Positions 1-6,729 of a stretch of DNA of 11,979 nucleotides are shown here, one piece after another; positions within the stretch are counted from its first letter, which is position 1, and each line of letters opens with the position of its first letter. Source of the stretch: Chloroflexota bacterium (GTDB lineage: Bacteria > Chloroflexota > Anaerolineae > Aggregatilineales > UBA3940). Below the pieces are notes generated by a model. The model did not search any database. It was not told the origin of the DNA and was given only the letters and a program-made list of their open reading frames with translations. The stretch spans positions 1 to 11,979 of the forward strand of contig DRKO01000238.1 of NCBI GenBank assembly GCA_011051745.1, in the 5' to 3' direction. The position numbers and the translations under genes were made by a program.

Positions 1-1
1 A

Positions 2-436
2 TTCATGTACATACCTTTCTGGCGTGCCGGTGGCTGGGAGGAGATCACCTATCGGACGCAGATTTATCTGGCCCCTCTGAGCAGCGGCCCTGTCCAACTG
101 GGCGTGTTCCTGTTCGAGAACGGTGGGAAGCCCTGGGCTGGAAAGACGTTCGAGATGGAGATTGACCAGATCGTCAAGAAGGTGACGACCGATCGCAACG
201 GGATGCTCAGCGTGGACCTCGGCCCCAACCAGATCGTGCGTATCCAGATCAATGTGCTGGATCACGAGTACGGGACGGGCGAAGTTCATCTGCTCTCCAG
301 CACCGAGCCGCAGGTCCCCATCCTGGCGCGGGGCGAGCTGGAGATCTTCGCCGAGGAGATGACCGGCTTTGAGATGAGCGTCTCCGAGATCACGATCACG
401 GGCTGCCGCCCGGTGATCCTCGAACCGGCCCGCTAG
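2..436 (+). CDS. C-terminal part of an unrecognised beta-rich protein (5' truncated by window edge)
   Basis: The reading frame is open to the left edge and ends at TAG 434-436. An ATG at 5 is in frame, but nothing upstream can be inspected, so this is most likely the tail of a longer protein. The roughly 144 residues visible alternate hydrophobic and polar positions and contain short Gly/Asn/Asp turns, for example around TTDRNGMLSVDLG and NVLDHEYGTGE. This suggests one or two beta-sandwich modules of the kind found in extracellular or surface proteins. There is no transmembrane segment, sorting signal or catalytic motif. I do not recognise the family and assign no function. It is followed by a 200-bp gap with a promoter for the next gene, so it is probably not co-transcribed with the cyclase. 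Confidence 0.7.
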   Translation, partial: FMYIPFWRAGGWEEITYRTQIYLAPLSSGPVQLGVFLFENGGKPWAGKTFEMEIDQIVKKVTTDRNGMLSVDLGPNQIVRIQINVLDHEYGTGEVHLLSSTEPQVPILARGELEIFAEEMTGFEMSVSEITITGCRPVILEPAR

Positions 437-443
437 GAATATC

Positions 444-459
444 CTCCTCCGCTGAGGAG
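444..459 (+). terminator. Weak 6-bp hairpin after the first gene, possible terminator
   Basis: CTCCTC (444-449) pairs with GAGGAG (454-459) across a CGCT loop, 8 bases after the stop codon of the first gene. There is no T-run after it, so intrinsic termination is doubtful. It is recorded because nothing else marks the end of that transcript. Confidence 0.2.
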
Positions 460-517
460 TTCCGCAGCGTGCCCCCGTGTGCCGGGCGGTTGATAGAGAA
501 AAGAAACGTCGGGGCGG

Positions 518-546
518 TTTACGGCAGCTTCTGCAATACATATAAT
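518..546 (+). promoter_or_regulatory. Sigma70-like promoter of the cyclase gene
   Basis: A perfect -10 hexamer TATAAT (541-546) lies 17 bp after a -35-like TTTACG (518-523, four of six consensus bases). The predicted transcription start is near 553, leaving a leader of about 83 nt before the ATG at 636. Upstream, 437-517 holds nothing else recognisable. Confidence 0.65.
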
Positions 547-576
547 AAGCACAGGGCATACGAGACAGGCCCCGAA

Positions 577-594
577 TGTGAGAGAACCCTCACA
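577..594 (+). promoter_or_regulatory. Perfect inverted repeat in the cyclase leader (operator-like or RNA hairpin)
   Basis: TGTGAG (577-582) and CTCACA (589-594) are perfect inverted arms around a 6-base centre. They lie about 25-40 bases downstream of the predicted transcription start. The TGTGA/TCACA half-sites match those of CRP-family regulators, but the gap between them is 8 bases rather than the usual 6. The element could be a downstream repressor site, a variant CRP-family site, or a 6-bp RNA stem. It is noteworthy because the gene it precedes makes cAMP. Confidence 0.3.
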
Positions 595-635
595 CCGCGT
601 TTCCGGCAAGGCACACCTTTGTGGAGCGTAGACTC

Positions 636-2384
636 ATGGCTGACACAATCGGGACGGGCACAGCCGCCTCTCTGTCAGAGGAACTGGACTATGTTCGCCG
701 CTTGACCGCAGACCTCCGCGATGTGCTCAAACAACAGCGCGAGATACTTCGCGCCAGGGGCTTCCGCCTTCCCCCCGGCACAACGACAACCCTCAACGAC
801 ATCATCCGCCGGGTGGAGGCTGCCTCGAAGCGGCTGGAAGTGCTCGAACATGAGCTTGACCAGTACCGGGCGCTGGCCGACATCGCCGCCCTGATCAACT
901 CGTCCCTCGACCTGACTCATGTGCTCAATCAGGCGATGGATACGATCATCAAGTTGACGGGGGCGGAGCGGGGCTACCTGATGCTGCGCGATGAAGAAAC
1001 GGGTGAGATGGAGTTTCGCATTGCGCGGAACGTGGACCGCAAGACGATAGACAGCTCCGAGTTCGAGGTCAGCCGGAGCGTCGTCCAGCGCGTCGCGGAG
1101 AGCGGCGAGCCGATCCTGACGACCAACGCTCAGGAGGACACCCGTTTTCAACATGCCGAGAGCGTCGTCAGCTACAGTCTGCGCTCGATCCTGTGTGTGC
1201 CGCTGACCGTCCGGGGCGAGGTCACGGGCGTGGTATACACCGATAACAAGATTCAGGCCGGGCTTTTCACCGAGCAAACGCGCGACCTGCTGATGGCCTT
1301 CGCCAATCAGGCCGCCGTTGCAATCGAGAACGCTCGCCTGTTCGCCCGCATCACCTCCACGCTGGAGGCGATCAGCGAGATGAAGAACCTGCAGGACAAC
1401 ATCTTCGCCTCCATTGCTTCCGGCGTGATCACGACAGACACCGAAGAGCGTATCACGCTCATCAACCGGCGTGCCCAGCAAATCCTGAACCTCATGGAGA
1501 AGAATCTGGTCGGTGCGAACCTGCGGGATGTGCTCCCCACACTCGATGCCCGCTTTGACCGCGTGATCGAGGAGGTCAAACAGGCCGATCAACGCCTGAC
1601 CGGCATCGAGTTCGAGGCGGACCTGCCCGCCCGGGGACACGTCAACCTGAGCATGAACTTCAGCCCCCTTAAAGATGCGCATGAGCAGACTCAGGGCGTC
1701 GCAATCGTGCTGGACGATCTGACCGAGATCAAGCGCCGCGAGGCGCAGATCGCGGGGGTGCGCCGTTATCTGCCCGCCGAAGTGGTGGACGGGATCAGGA
1801 GCGCGGCTGAGTTAAAGCTCGGCGGCACACGTCAGGTGATCACGATTCTGTTCGCCGACATCCGGGGGTTCTCCACCTTCAGCGAGAAGATCGAGCCGGA
1901 GCGTCTGGTTGAGATCATCAACACCTACATGACGATCGCCTCCGATGCGATCCACCTGCAGCAGGGCGTCATTGATAAGTTCATGGGGGATGCGGTGATG
2001 GCCCTCTACAATACGCCTCTGCGCCCTCAGGAGGATCACGCGCTCCGCGCCGTGCGCTCCGCCGCCGCCATGATAGCCGACATGCGGGCCTATCACGAGA
2101 TCGTGAGCGAGGAAGACCGTCTGGAATTCGGGATCGGCATCCACACCGGCGAGGCGGTCGTCGGCAACGTCGGCAGCCCGGAACGTCTCGACTACACCGC
2201 GATGGGTGACAGCGTCAACCTCGCCAAGCGTCTTCAGGAGGTCGCCCTGCCGTCGCAGATTCTCCTGAGCGAGGAGACCTACCAGCTGGTGGCCGATCAC
2301 GTCGAAGTGCGGGAGCTTGAGCCGATTCAGGTTAAGGGGCGCAGCCAGTATACCAGGGTGTTTGAACTGGTGAGCGTCCACTGA
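636..2384 (+). CDS. GAF-PAS class III adenylate cyclase
   Basis: The 582-residue protein probably converts ATP to cAMP in the cytoplasm. After a helical N-terminus (about 15-80) come a GAF domain (about 83-236, ending in the typical NQAAVAIENARLF helix), a linker helix, a PAS domain (about 250-365) and a class III cyclase homology domain (about 395-577). The catalytic set looks complete: metal-binding Asp408 (FADIRGF) and Asp452 (KFMGDAVMA), substrate-specifying Lys448 and Asp519 (LDYTAMGD), and transition-state Asn528 and Arg532. The Lys/Asp pair points to ATP rather than GTP. There is no signal peptide or membrane segment, so it is a soluble sensor; the GAF and PAS ligands are unknown. The ATG at 636 was chosen because GGAG (623-626) lies 9 bases before it; an in-frame GTG at 621 has no such site. 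It is a single-gene unit with its own promoter and a strong terminator. Confidence 0.95.
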   Translation: MADTIGTGTAASLSEELDYVRRLTADLRDVLKQQREILRARGFRLPPGTTTTLNDIIRRVEAASKRLEVLEHELDQYRALADIAALINSSLDLTHVLNQAMDTIIKLTGAERGYLMLRDEETGEMEFRIARNVDRKTIDSSEFEVSRSVVQRVAESGEPILTTNAQEDTRFQHAESVVSYSLRSILCVPLTVRGEVTGVVYTDNKIQAGLFTEQTRDLLMAFANQAAVAIENARLFARITSTLEAISEMKNLQDNIFASIASGVITTDTEERITLINRRAQQILNLMEKNLVGANLRDVLPTLDARFDRVIEEVKQADQRLTGIEFEADLPARGHVNLSMNFSPLKDAHEQTQGVAIVLDDLTEIKRREAQIAGVRRYLPAEVVDGIRSAAELKLGGTRQVITILFADIRGFSTFSEKIEPERLVEIINTYMTIASDAIHLQQGVIDKFMGDAVMALYNTPLRPQEDHALRAVRSAAAMIADMRAYHEIVSEEDRLEFGIGIHTGEAVVGNVGSPERLDYTAMGDSVNLAKRLQEVALPSQILLSEETYQLVADHVEVRELEPIQVKGRSQYTRVFELVSVH

Positions 2385-2404
2385 AGACGACCGACTGAAG
2401 CAGC

Positions 2405-2442
2405 AGCCCCGCCCATCCTCTCCAGAATGGGCGGGGCTTTTT
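2405..2442 (+). terminator. Intrinsic terminator of the cyclase gene
   Basis: A perfect 12-bp GC-rich stem (2405-2416 with 2427-2438) closes a 10-base loop and runs into TTTTT (2438-2442). It begins 21 bases after the cyclase stop. On the opposite strand the hairpin is not followed by a T-run, so it should act mainly on the plus strand; it lies only 16 bases beyond the end of the convergent LysM/M23 gene. Confidence 0.9.
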
Positions 2443-2457
2443 CGTCCGGCAGGGACG

Positions 2458-3603
2458 CTACCGCCCCGTCCGCATGTCGTGAATTTCGATGAAGCGGTAA
2501 GGGTTCTGGGGGACGTCGTTCTCGCGGATTTCGAAGTGCAGGTGAATGCCGGTTGTGTTGCCCGTCATCCCCATCTGCGCGATGTACTGCCCTCTGGAGA
2601 CCTGATCCCCGCAGTCCACAAAGCGGGCCGAGAGGTGAGCGTAATACGTCGTCCAGCCATCCCCGTGATCAATGATGATCAACTCACCGTAGCCGTCGCG
2701 ATGCCAGCCAGCGAAGACCACCACGCCCGTTTCGGCGGCGTAAATCGGTGTGCCGGGGTCGGCGGCCAGATCAACGCCGGGATGCCAGGGTTCAAAGCCG
2801 TTGGTGACGCGGTAGGGGGTATTCCCCAGCGGGTTGATCCAGTTCCCCAGCCCGCCGGTCCCGCTGTAGCGTTCCCGGCATGCGCCGGGGTGGTATGTCC
2901 CTTCCGGGCTGGCTCCGCCGCTCTCCGTGCCCGTGCGGATGGGGGACTGCCACGAGATGTAGTCCCGTCGTCCGCCGGGCACGACGATACGCATTCCGGC
3001 GGGCGGCACGTAGGAACTGTCATATTCGGCCAGATCGTTGTATTCCGAGTACAGAATATCGCCGGGCGTGACGCCATACTGAGCGGCGATCTCGGCGATG
3101 CTCTGTAGACCATCCGAGAGGTGATACACGCCGTCTACCGGCAGGATGTAAAGCTCCACCCCGACGTGGAGCAGATGGACGTTGTCCTGTAGAGTCTCGG
3201 TGTTGGCCCAGAAGATCGTGTTCGGGTCGAGGCCGAAACGCTCGGCGATCAGGAACAGCGCATCGCCGGGCTGGACGGTGTACTTCAAAACGTGCTGGCG
3301 GGGGGTGACCGGGAAGCCGTCAGGGGCCAGTTCAACGCTGCCGTCGTTGCCGGTGAACAACAGATTCCCGCTGGCGTCTCCCTGTGGATTACTGTCGCCT
3401 GTTGCGCTGTCGGGCAGGGGGGTGGGGGGCGGGGTCGGGCGGGTGGCGGCGGCGAGATCGGCCCTCAGGTCTTCGAGGATGTCTTGTCCGGTGGCGAAGC
3501 GGACGACATCATCGCCCCAGCGGAAACCCGCGAAGATAAGCCCGGCTATGATCAGGCCCCAGATGAACAATCGGGGCAGGGGCGAGCGGCGCCTGTAGCT
3601 CAT
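2458..3603 (-). CDS. Membrane-anchored double-LysM, M23-family metallopeptidase (cell-wall hydrolase)
   Basis: The 381-residue protein probably binds and cleaves peptidoglycan, or activates amidases, at the cell envelope. A basic start (SYRRR) precedes a membrane segment (about 12-28), giving an N-in, C-out anchor. Next is a Thr/Pro-rich linker (about 54-64), then LysM 1 (about 107-155, YTVQPGDALFLIA) and a more divergent LysM 2 (about 159-208). The peptidase_M23 domain (about 270-371) has all expected ligands: His274 and Asp278 (HPGVD), His323 (YAHLS), and His354/His356 (HLHFE), so it should be catalytically competent. The start at 3603 was chosen because AAGGAT sits just upstream and the promoter lies at 3652-3680; the frame stays open to 3717, but that extension would cover the promoter. 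It is transcribed alone, behind the NACHT-FGE gene in the same direction but separated by a hairpin and its own promoter. Confidence 0.93.
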   Translation of the reverse strand: MSYRRRSPLPRLFIWGLIIAGLIFAGFRWGDDVVRFATGQDILEDLRADLAAATRPTPPPTPLPDSATGDSNPQGDASGNLLFTGNDGSVELAPDGFPVTPRQHVLKYTVQPGDALFLIAERFGLDPNTIFWANTETLQDNVHLLHVGVELYILPVDGVYHLSDGLQSIAEIAAQYGVTPGDILYSEYNDLAEYDSSYVPPAGMRIVVPGGRRDYISWQSPIRTGTESGGASPEGTYHPGACRERYSGTGGLGNWINPLGNTPYRVTNGFEPWHPGVDLAADPGTPIYAAETGVVVFAGWHRDGYGELIIIDHGDGWTTYYAHLSARFVDCGDQVSRGQYIAQMGMTGNTTGIHLHFEIRENDVPQNPYRFIEIHDMRTGR

Positions 3604-3651
3604 GTTATCCTTGTTTACGCAAATCGAACGGTACGTTGCCTTCGCGCGGGT

Positions 3652-3680
3652 ATGATAGCGCCCTCCTGAGAGGGCGTCAA
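3652..3680 (-). promoter_or_regulatory. Promoter of the LysM/M23 gene with a dyad filling the spacer
   Basis: On the minus strand, TTGACG (3675-3680) and TATCAT (3652-3657) are separated by exactly 17 bp, each matching consensus at five of six positions. The start of transcription is predicted near 3645, about 42 nt before the ATG. The spacer is almost entirely a perfect inverted repeat, CGCCCTC/GAGGGCG (3659-3665 and 3670-3676), with a 4-base centre. A repressor or spacer-twisting regulator could bind there. Confidence 0.65.
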
Positions 3681-3684
3681 ACGT

Positions 3685-3718
3685 GATGATGCCCCACTTC
3701 TTACTGTGGGGCATCATC
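3685..3718 (-). terminator. Perfect 13-bp hairpin after the NACHT-FGE gene, probable terminator
   Basis: GATGATGCCCCAC (3685-3697) pairs perfectly with its complement (3706-3718) across an 8-base loop. It begins 21 bases beyond the NACHT-FGE stop codon on the minus strand. Only a short ACGTTT follows, so it lacks a classic U-tract. It may terminate weakly, need a factor, or protect a 3' end. Confidence 0.5.
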
Positions 3719-3739
3719 TCGGCCCTGGGGGTTCGTCGC

Positions 3740-6658
3740 TTATCGGGCGTCCATTGCGAGGCGGAAGCCGATCAACGGCACGCTGGCCTGTGGGTTCGCC
3801 GTGCGACGGTAGGTGGAATGCATCTCACGGCGCGGGCTTTCATACGCGCCACCGCGCAGTATCCGCGCTCCGGCGGCCTCCAGGTCTTCGCGGCCATCAT
3901 CGGGGCGGTAGGGATAGCTCAGCGCCAGGCTGCTGCACCACTCCCACACGTTGCCCCCCATGTCATAGAGGCCCTCCGGAGTCTTATCCTGCGGGAAGAT
4001 GCCGACCGCTGTGGTCTGCCCGATCCCTGCGTCGCGTGCGTTGGCCGTTCCGGGGCTGGCCTGTGAGCCGAAAGGATAGCGGCGCTGCTCTGTCCCCGCC
4101 GCCGCAAATTCCCACTCGGCCTCGGTCGGCAGACGGTAGGGCTTACGTGTGCGGGCGGCCAGCCAGTTTGCGAAAGCCACCGCCTCATGCCACGTGATCC
4201 TGACGACCGGACGGTTGTCAATGCCCCACAGAGGATCGTCTATCAGGCCGCGCAGGTGGCGGGTCTGTGTGCGCCATTCCCAGCCCGCCTCGGTCCAGAA
4301 CCTCCTTTTCTGGTAGCCGCCGTCGCTGGCAAAGAGCCTGAACTGGGCGTTTGTCACCGGATAGCGGGCCAGATAGAACGGCCTGATGGTGACGCGGTGG
4401 GCCTCCTTTCCCTCCCCCATGCGGAATGTGCCGCCCTCCAGCCGGACCATCTCCGGCGCTCTGGCAACGCCGGGGCGCGGATCGCCCAGCAGCCCCAGAA
4501 TGTCGGCGGCCTGAGCCCGCTCGCGGGGTGTCAGGCGTCCTTCCCGGACGAGGAGGGTAAGCTGGTCTATCACCCGGGGGACGACGTCCTTCCCCAGGTA
4601 CTCGTCTCCCTCCGCCGCTTTACGCCCCACGATGTGGAGCATCTCGGCGGCCCACCAGACCGCCCGCCAGCCCGCATCGCTGGTGGGTAAGGCCGGTTTG
4701 CAGAGCGCGTTAATTGCCCCAAGCGGGAGGTTGATGTTCCCTTGGTTGAAAACCAGATGGCCGATTGCCAGCAGCAGAACCTCATGCCAGATGTCGCCCT
4801 CAGCGGTCAGCTCGGCGATCAGGCGGGCGAAGTCCCGGCTGGAGACGATGTGTTGCCCGGCGAGGAATTCCTGAAACCCCCGGTGCGGGAAGGAATACAT
4901 CCGCTCGTCGTTCTGGCCTTCTCCGCGCCCGACCAGTAACCCTGCCTCTTCTTCAACATACTGGCAGAAACGCTGGGCCTTCTCCCAGTCATTATCCAGA
5001 TAGCGGCGCAGGATTCCCACAACTTCGGTTTCAGAGATGTAGGCCGTCCCCGACCATTCCCCCTGAGAGCGGTGAGCGTGGAACGCCACCTCGCACAGGC
5101 CGCTGAGCAACCATTTTTCTCTGGCCCCCAGTTCGTTAAGGATGCTGATCCGCCGACCGGTCAGGCTGGAGAATCGGGGTTCGCGCCACTTCCACAGCAA
5201 CAGATCAATGCATTCGTCGTACAGCCGGGCCCGCTCGTGCGGCAACGTCCCCTGATAGGTGTGAACAACCGCCATGACGGTCAGAAGCATGGGGTTCTGG
5301 GCTAAATCCAGGAGTTCGTTTGTCGCGGCGGCGATCAGTCTCCGGGCCTGCTCGCTGGCCCAGCGCTGATCGCCGTACCCCTGATGCAGCAGCGTGCTGT
5401 ACCATCTCCTGACAAAGACGGTGACCGCCTCCTCGCTCAGCGGAGCGAGGCGAACTTCCTTAAAGCTGGAGAGCTTCCACTTCGGGTTGGTGTATGAGAT
5501 CACCCGGCAGGTTGCGATGTACCGGTTTCCTGTGTGGGTGTCGGCAAAGTCTGTGATCGACTCGCAGATCAGGCTGCGCTGTGTGTGGTCGGGGACTTCG
5601 TCCAGCCCGTCCAGCATGACGAGGCAATTCCCGTTCCTCAGCTCCTTCAGCATCTTTGAACTGAAATCCCCCAGACCGTGCTTGGTGAGCTGGGTTGTGA
5701 TGTGCGTCCACAGCAGATCGGCGCTCCCCTTGCGCGTCCCCTTGGGGATGTCGTGGGCGAACTCACGCAGATCAACACGGATGGGCAGGAGGCGGCCATA
5801 CTTCCACCTGGCCCCCCGCTGCTTCTCCGTGCGGGGGACGTTCAGGTGTTCCAGGATATTGCGCTCTGGATGAAGGCGGGCGTGGGCGAGGATCAGCGTG
5901 AGGTAGTTGAGAAAGGTCGTTTTGCCCGATCCGGGGTCGCCCAGAATCATCAGGCGCTTCTGGCGGATGGCGGCGCTCAGAACCGGCACAGGGGCCAGAT
6001 TTCGCGGGTCTCTGGCGGTGCGCTTTGTCGATTCGGTGCGCATGATGTCGAGCGGCACGTAGATCGACTCAAGGCGGACCTCATGAGCGGGCTCGTCCGG
6101 CCCGCCGGTGCGGCCCCCCAGTTGCCCCAGCGGAATGCGATTTGAGGTGATGCTCAGGCGGCTCAGATAGATGCGCTCCAGGTTGTTCTGGGTCGCCGAT
6201 TCGCGGAAGGAAGGCGTTTCTCTGGCGTTCGGCAGTATAAGCTGCTCCACGTGGTGGATGTGCGTGCCGCCGGGCTCGATCTGGTTGTTGGTGATGTCTC
6301 CCCCCGCGATCTGGCCGGAGGCGACGACTCCCTCGCCGACAACCGAACCCGACGAGATTTCCCCGCCCAGCACGTGGATCTGGTCTCCACCCGGCGGCGC
6401 GGTCTCTGCCACTTCCTGACTCCGGGGGCGGGCTTCCTCCCCCAGCGCCTCCCTGACCGCGTCGAGCGCCTTCCGCAGCTTCTGATGTTGGGCTGGATTG
6501 TTCCGGATGGCGGCCTGTGAGAGCAGGTCTTCCAGTTGCTGGCGGAGCATCCGCAGCTTTTCGATGGGGGTGGCCTCCGGGCCTCTGGCTGAACGCTTCT
6601 TCCTGCCGGGCCGGGAGCCTTTTCCTGAGTTGTAGAGAACAGGTAGATTCGCCATCAT
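3740..6658 (-). CDS. STAND NTPase: Gly-rich signalling motif, NACHT, and C-terminal FGE-sulfatase-like domain
   Basis: This 972-residue protein is a predicted NLR-like sensor ATPase. The basic N-terminus is followed by a helical stretch (about 30-75), a Gly-rich motif (90-125: GGDQIHV, VVGEG, IAGGDIT) and the pre-NACHT strand IYVPL. The NACHT module has Walker A GDPGSGKT (240-247), Walker B LVMLDGLDE (346-354), a sensor-1-like TCR motif and a winged-helix signature (LAQNPMLL, then LPHERARLY). A helical arm leads to an FGE/SUMF1-type domain (about 732-972) with GGTFRMG, YPVTNAQF, RLPTEAEWEFA, GNVWEW, RILRGGAY and IGFRLA. Both cysteines of true formylglycine-generating enzymes (RGGSYxCxxxxC) are replaced here, by Ser and Met, so the domain is probably a non-catalytic C-type-lectin-fold binding module. 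The start is one of two adjacent ATGs (6658 or 6655) behind AAGGGA. Further in-frame ATGs at 6685 and 6718 exist but crowd or overlap the divergent promoter. NACHT proteins of this type are known in bacterial antiphage and self/non-self conflict systems. Confidence 0.93.
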   Translation of the reverse strand: MMANLPVLYNSGKGSRPGRKKRSARGPEATPIEKLRMLRQQLEDLLSQAAIRNNPAQHQKLRKALDAVREALGEEARPRSQEVAETAPPGGDQIHVLGGEISSGSVVGEGVVASGQIAGGDITNNQIEPGGTHIHHVEQLILPNARETPSFRESATQNNLERIYLSRLSITSNRIPLGQLGGRTGGPDEPAHEVRLESIYVPLDIMRTESTKRTARDPRNLAPVPVLSAAIRQKRLMILGDPGSGKTTFLNYLTLILAHARLHPERNILEHLNVPRTEKQRGARWKYGRLLPIRVDLREFAHDIPKGTRKGSADLLWTHITTQLTKHGLGDFSSKMLKELRNGNCLVMLDGLDEVPDHTQRSLICESITDFADTHTGNRYIATCRVISYTNPKWKLSSFKEVRLAPLSEEAVTVFVRRWYSTLLHQGYGDQRWASEQARRLIAAATNELLDLAQNPMLLTVMAVVHTYQGTLPHERARLYDECIDLLLWKWREPRFSSLTGRRISILNELGAREKWLLSGLCEVAFHAHRSQGEWSGTAYISETEVVGILRRYLDNDWEKAQRFCQYVEEEAGLLVGRGEGQNDERMYSFPHRGFQEFLAGQHIVSSRDFARLIAELTAEGDIWHEVLLLAIGHLVFNQGNINLPLGAINALCKPALPTSDAGWRAVWWAAEMLHIVGRKAAEGDEYLGKDVVPRVIDQLTLLVREGRLTPRERAQAADILGLLGDPRPGVARAPEMVRLEGGTFRMGEGKEAHRVTIRPFYLARYPVTNAQFRLFASDGGYQKRRFWTEAGWEWRTQTRHLRGLIDDPLWGIDNRPVVRITWHEAVAFANWLAARTRKPYRLPTEAEWEFAAAGTEQRRYPFGSQASPGTANARDAGIGQTTAVGIFPQDKTPEGLYDMGGNVWEWCSSLALSYPYRPDDGREDLEAAGARILRGGAYESPRREMHSTYRRTANPQASVPLIGFRLAMDAR
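6284..6391 (-). other. Segment encoding the shared Gly-rich motif in the NACHT-FGE protein
   Basis: Residues 90-125 of the NACHT-FGE protein match residues 24-58 of the neighbouring small protein in the pattern GGD.I, VVG.G, IAGGD[I/L]T.N: about 16 identities over 35 positions with one single-residue gap. It is followed by a His-rich tail (GGTHIHHVEQLI), then the linker to the NACHT domain. See the entry at 6799-6903. Confidence 0.75.
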
Positions 6659-6670
6659 GTCTTCCCTTCT

Positions 6671-6699
6671 TTGCTTTACCACCATCTTGCCTTTACAAT
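6671..6699 (+). promoter_or_regulatory. Predicted promoter of the small motif protein
   Basis: TTGCTT (6671-6676) and TACAAT (6694-6699) are 17 bp apart. The -10 is good (five of six); the -35 matches only in its first three bases. Transcription would start near 6706, giving a leader of about 24 nt before the ATG at 6730. Confidence 0.45.
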
Positions 6700-6718
6700 G
6701 AGTACACCGCCGAAGCAA
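6692..6718 (-). promoter_or_regulatory. Weak candidate promoter of the NACHT-FGE gene
   Basis: On the minus strand TTGCTT (6713-6718) and TGTAAA (6692-6697) are 15 bp apart, a short spacer with moderate hexamers. The -10 overlaps the -10 of the opposing promoter. Transcription would start near 6686, which fits the chosen start at 6658. Confidence 0.25.
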
Positions 6719-6729
6719 AGGAGTTTTTA

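Larger units (their letters stand above)
6669..6720. promoter_or_regulatory. Perfect 8-bp inverted repeat flanking the divergent promoter region
   Basis: CTTTGCTT (6669-6676) and AAGCAAAG (6713-6720) are perfect inverted arms 36 bp apart, 44 bp centre to centre (about four helical turns). They bracket the region between the NACHT-FGE and small-protein genes. Each arm contains a TTGCTT that can serve as the -35 of the promoter pointing inward. The right arm also overlaps the AAGGAG ribosome-binding site of the small gene. One regulator binding both arms could control both genes. Confidence 0.4.

Noticed and set aside
577..594. A canonical CRP binding site
   Set aside because: The half-sites are 8 rather than 6 bases apart; kept only as an inverted repeat of unknown role.
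621..635. Upstream GTG start for the cyclase
   Set aside because: The ATG at 636 has GGAG 9 bases before it; the GTG itself overlaps that ribosome-binding site.
675..1682. Long open frame (335 codons) antisense to the cyclase gene
   Set aside because: It lies fully opposite the GAF-PAS coding region, shows no domain signature, and is explained by GC-rich third positions in the real gene.
1812..2381. Antisense open frame of 189 codons opposite the cyclase domain
   Set aside because: It covers exactly the catalytic domain coding region on the other strand, a composition shadow.
3740..3900. Diversity-generating retroelement variable repeat at the end of the FGE domain
   Set aside because: The fold is right, but I see no reverse transcriptase and no template-repeat copy in the window.
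6659..6718. Upstream starts (6718, 6685) for the NACHT-FGE protein
   Set aside because: They overlap or crowd the divergent promoter region and add Cys/Lys/Arg-rich residues unlike a domain. The ATG pair at 6655-6658 has AAGGGA at usable spacing, though 6685 cannot be fully excluded.
6517..6729. N-terminal extension of the small motif protein
   Set aside because: It would be antisense to the NACHT-FGE N-terminus; AAGGAG followed by the ATG at 6730 is a clear start.
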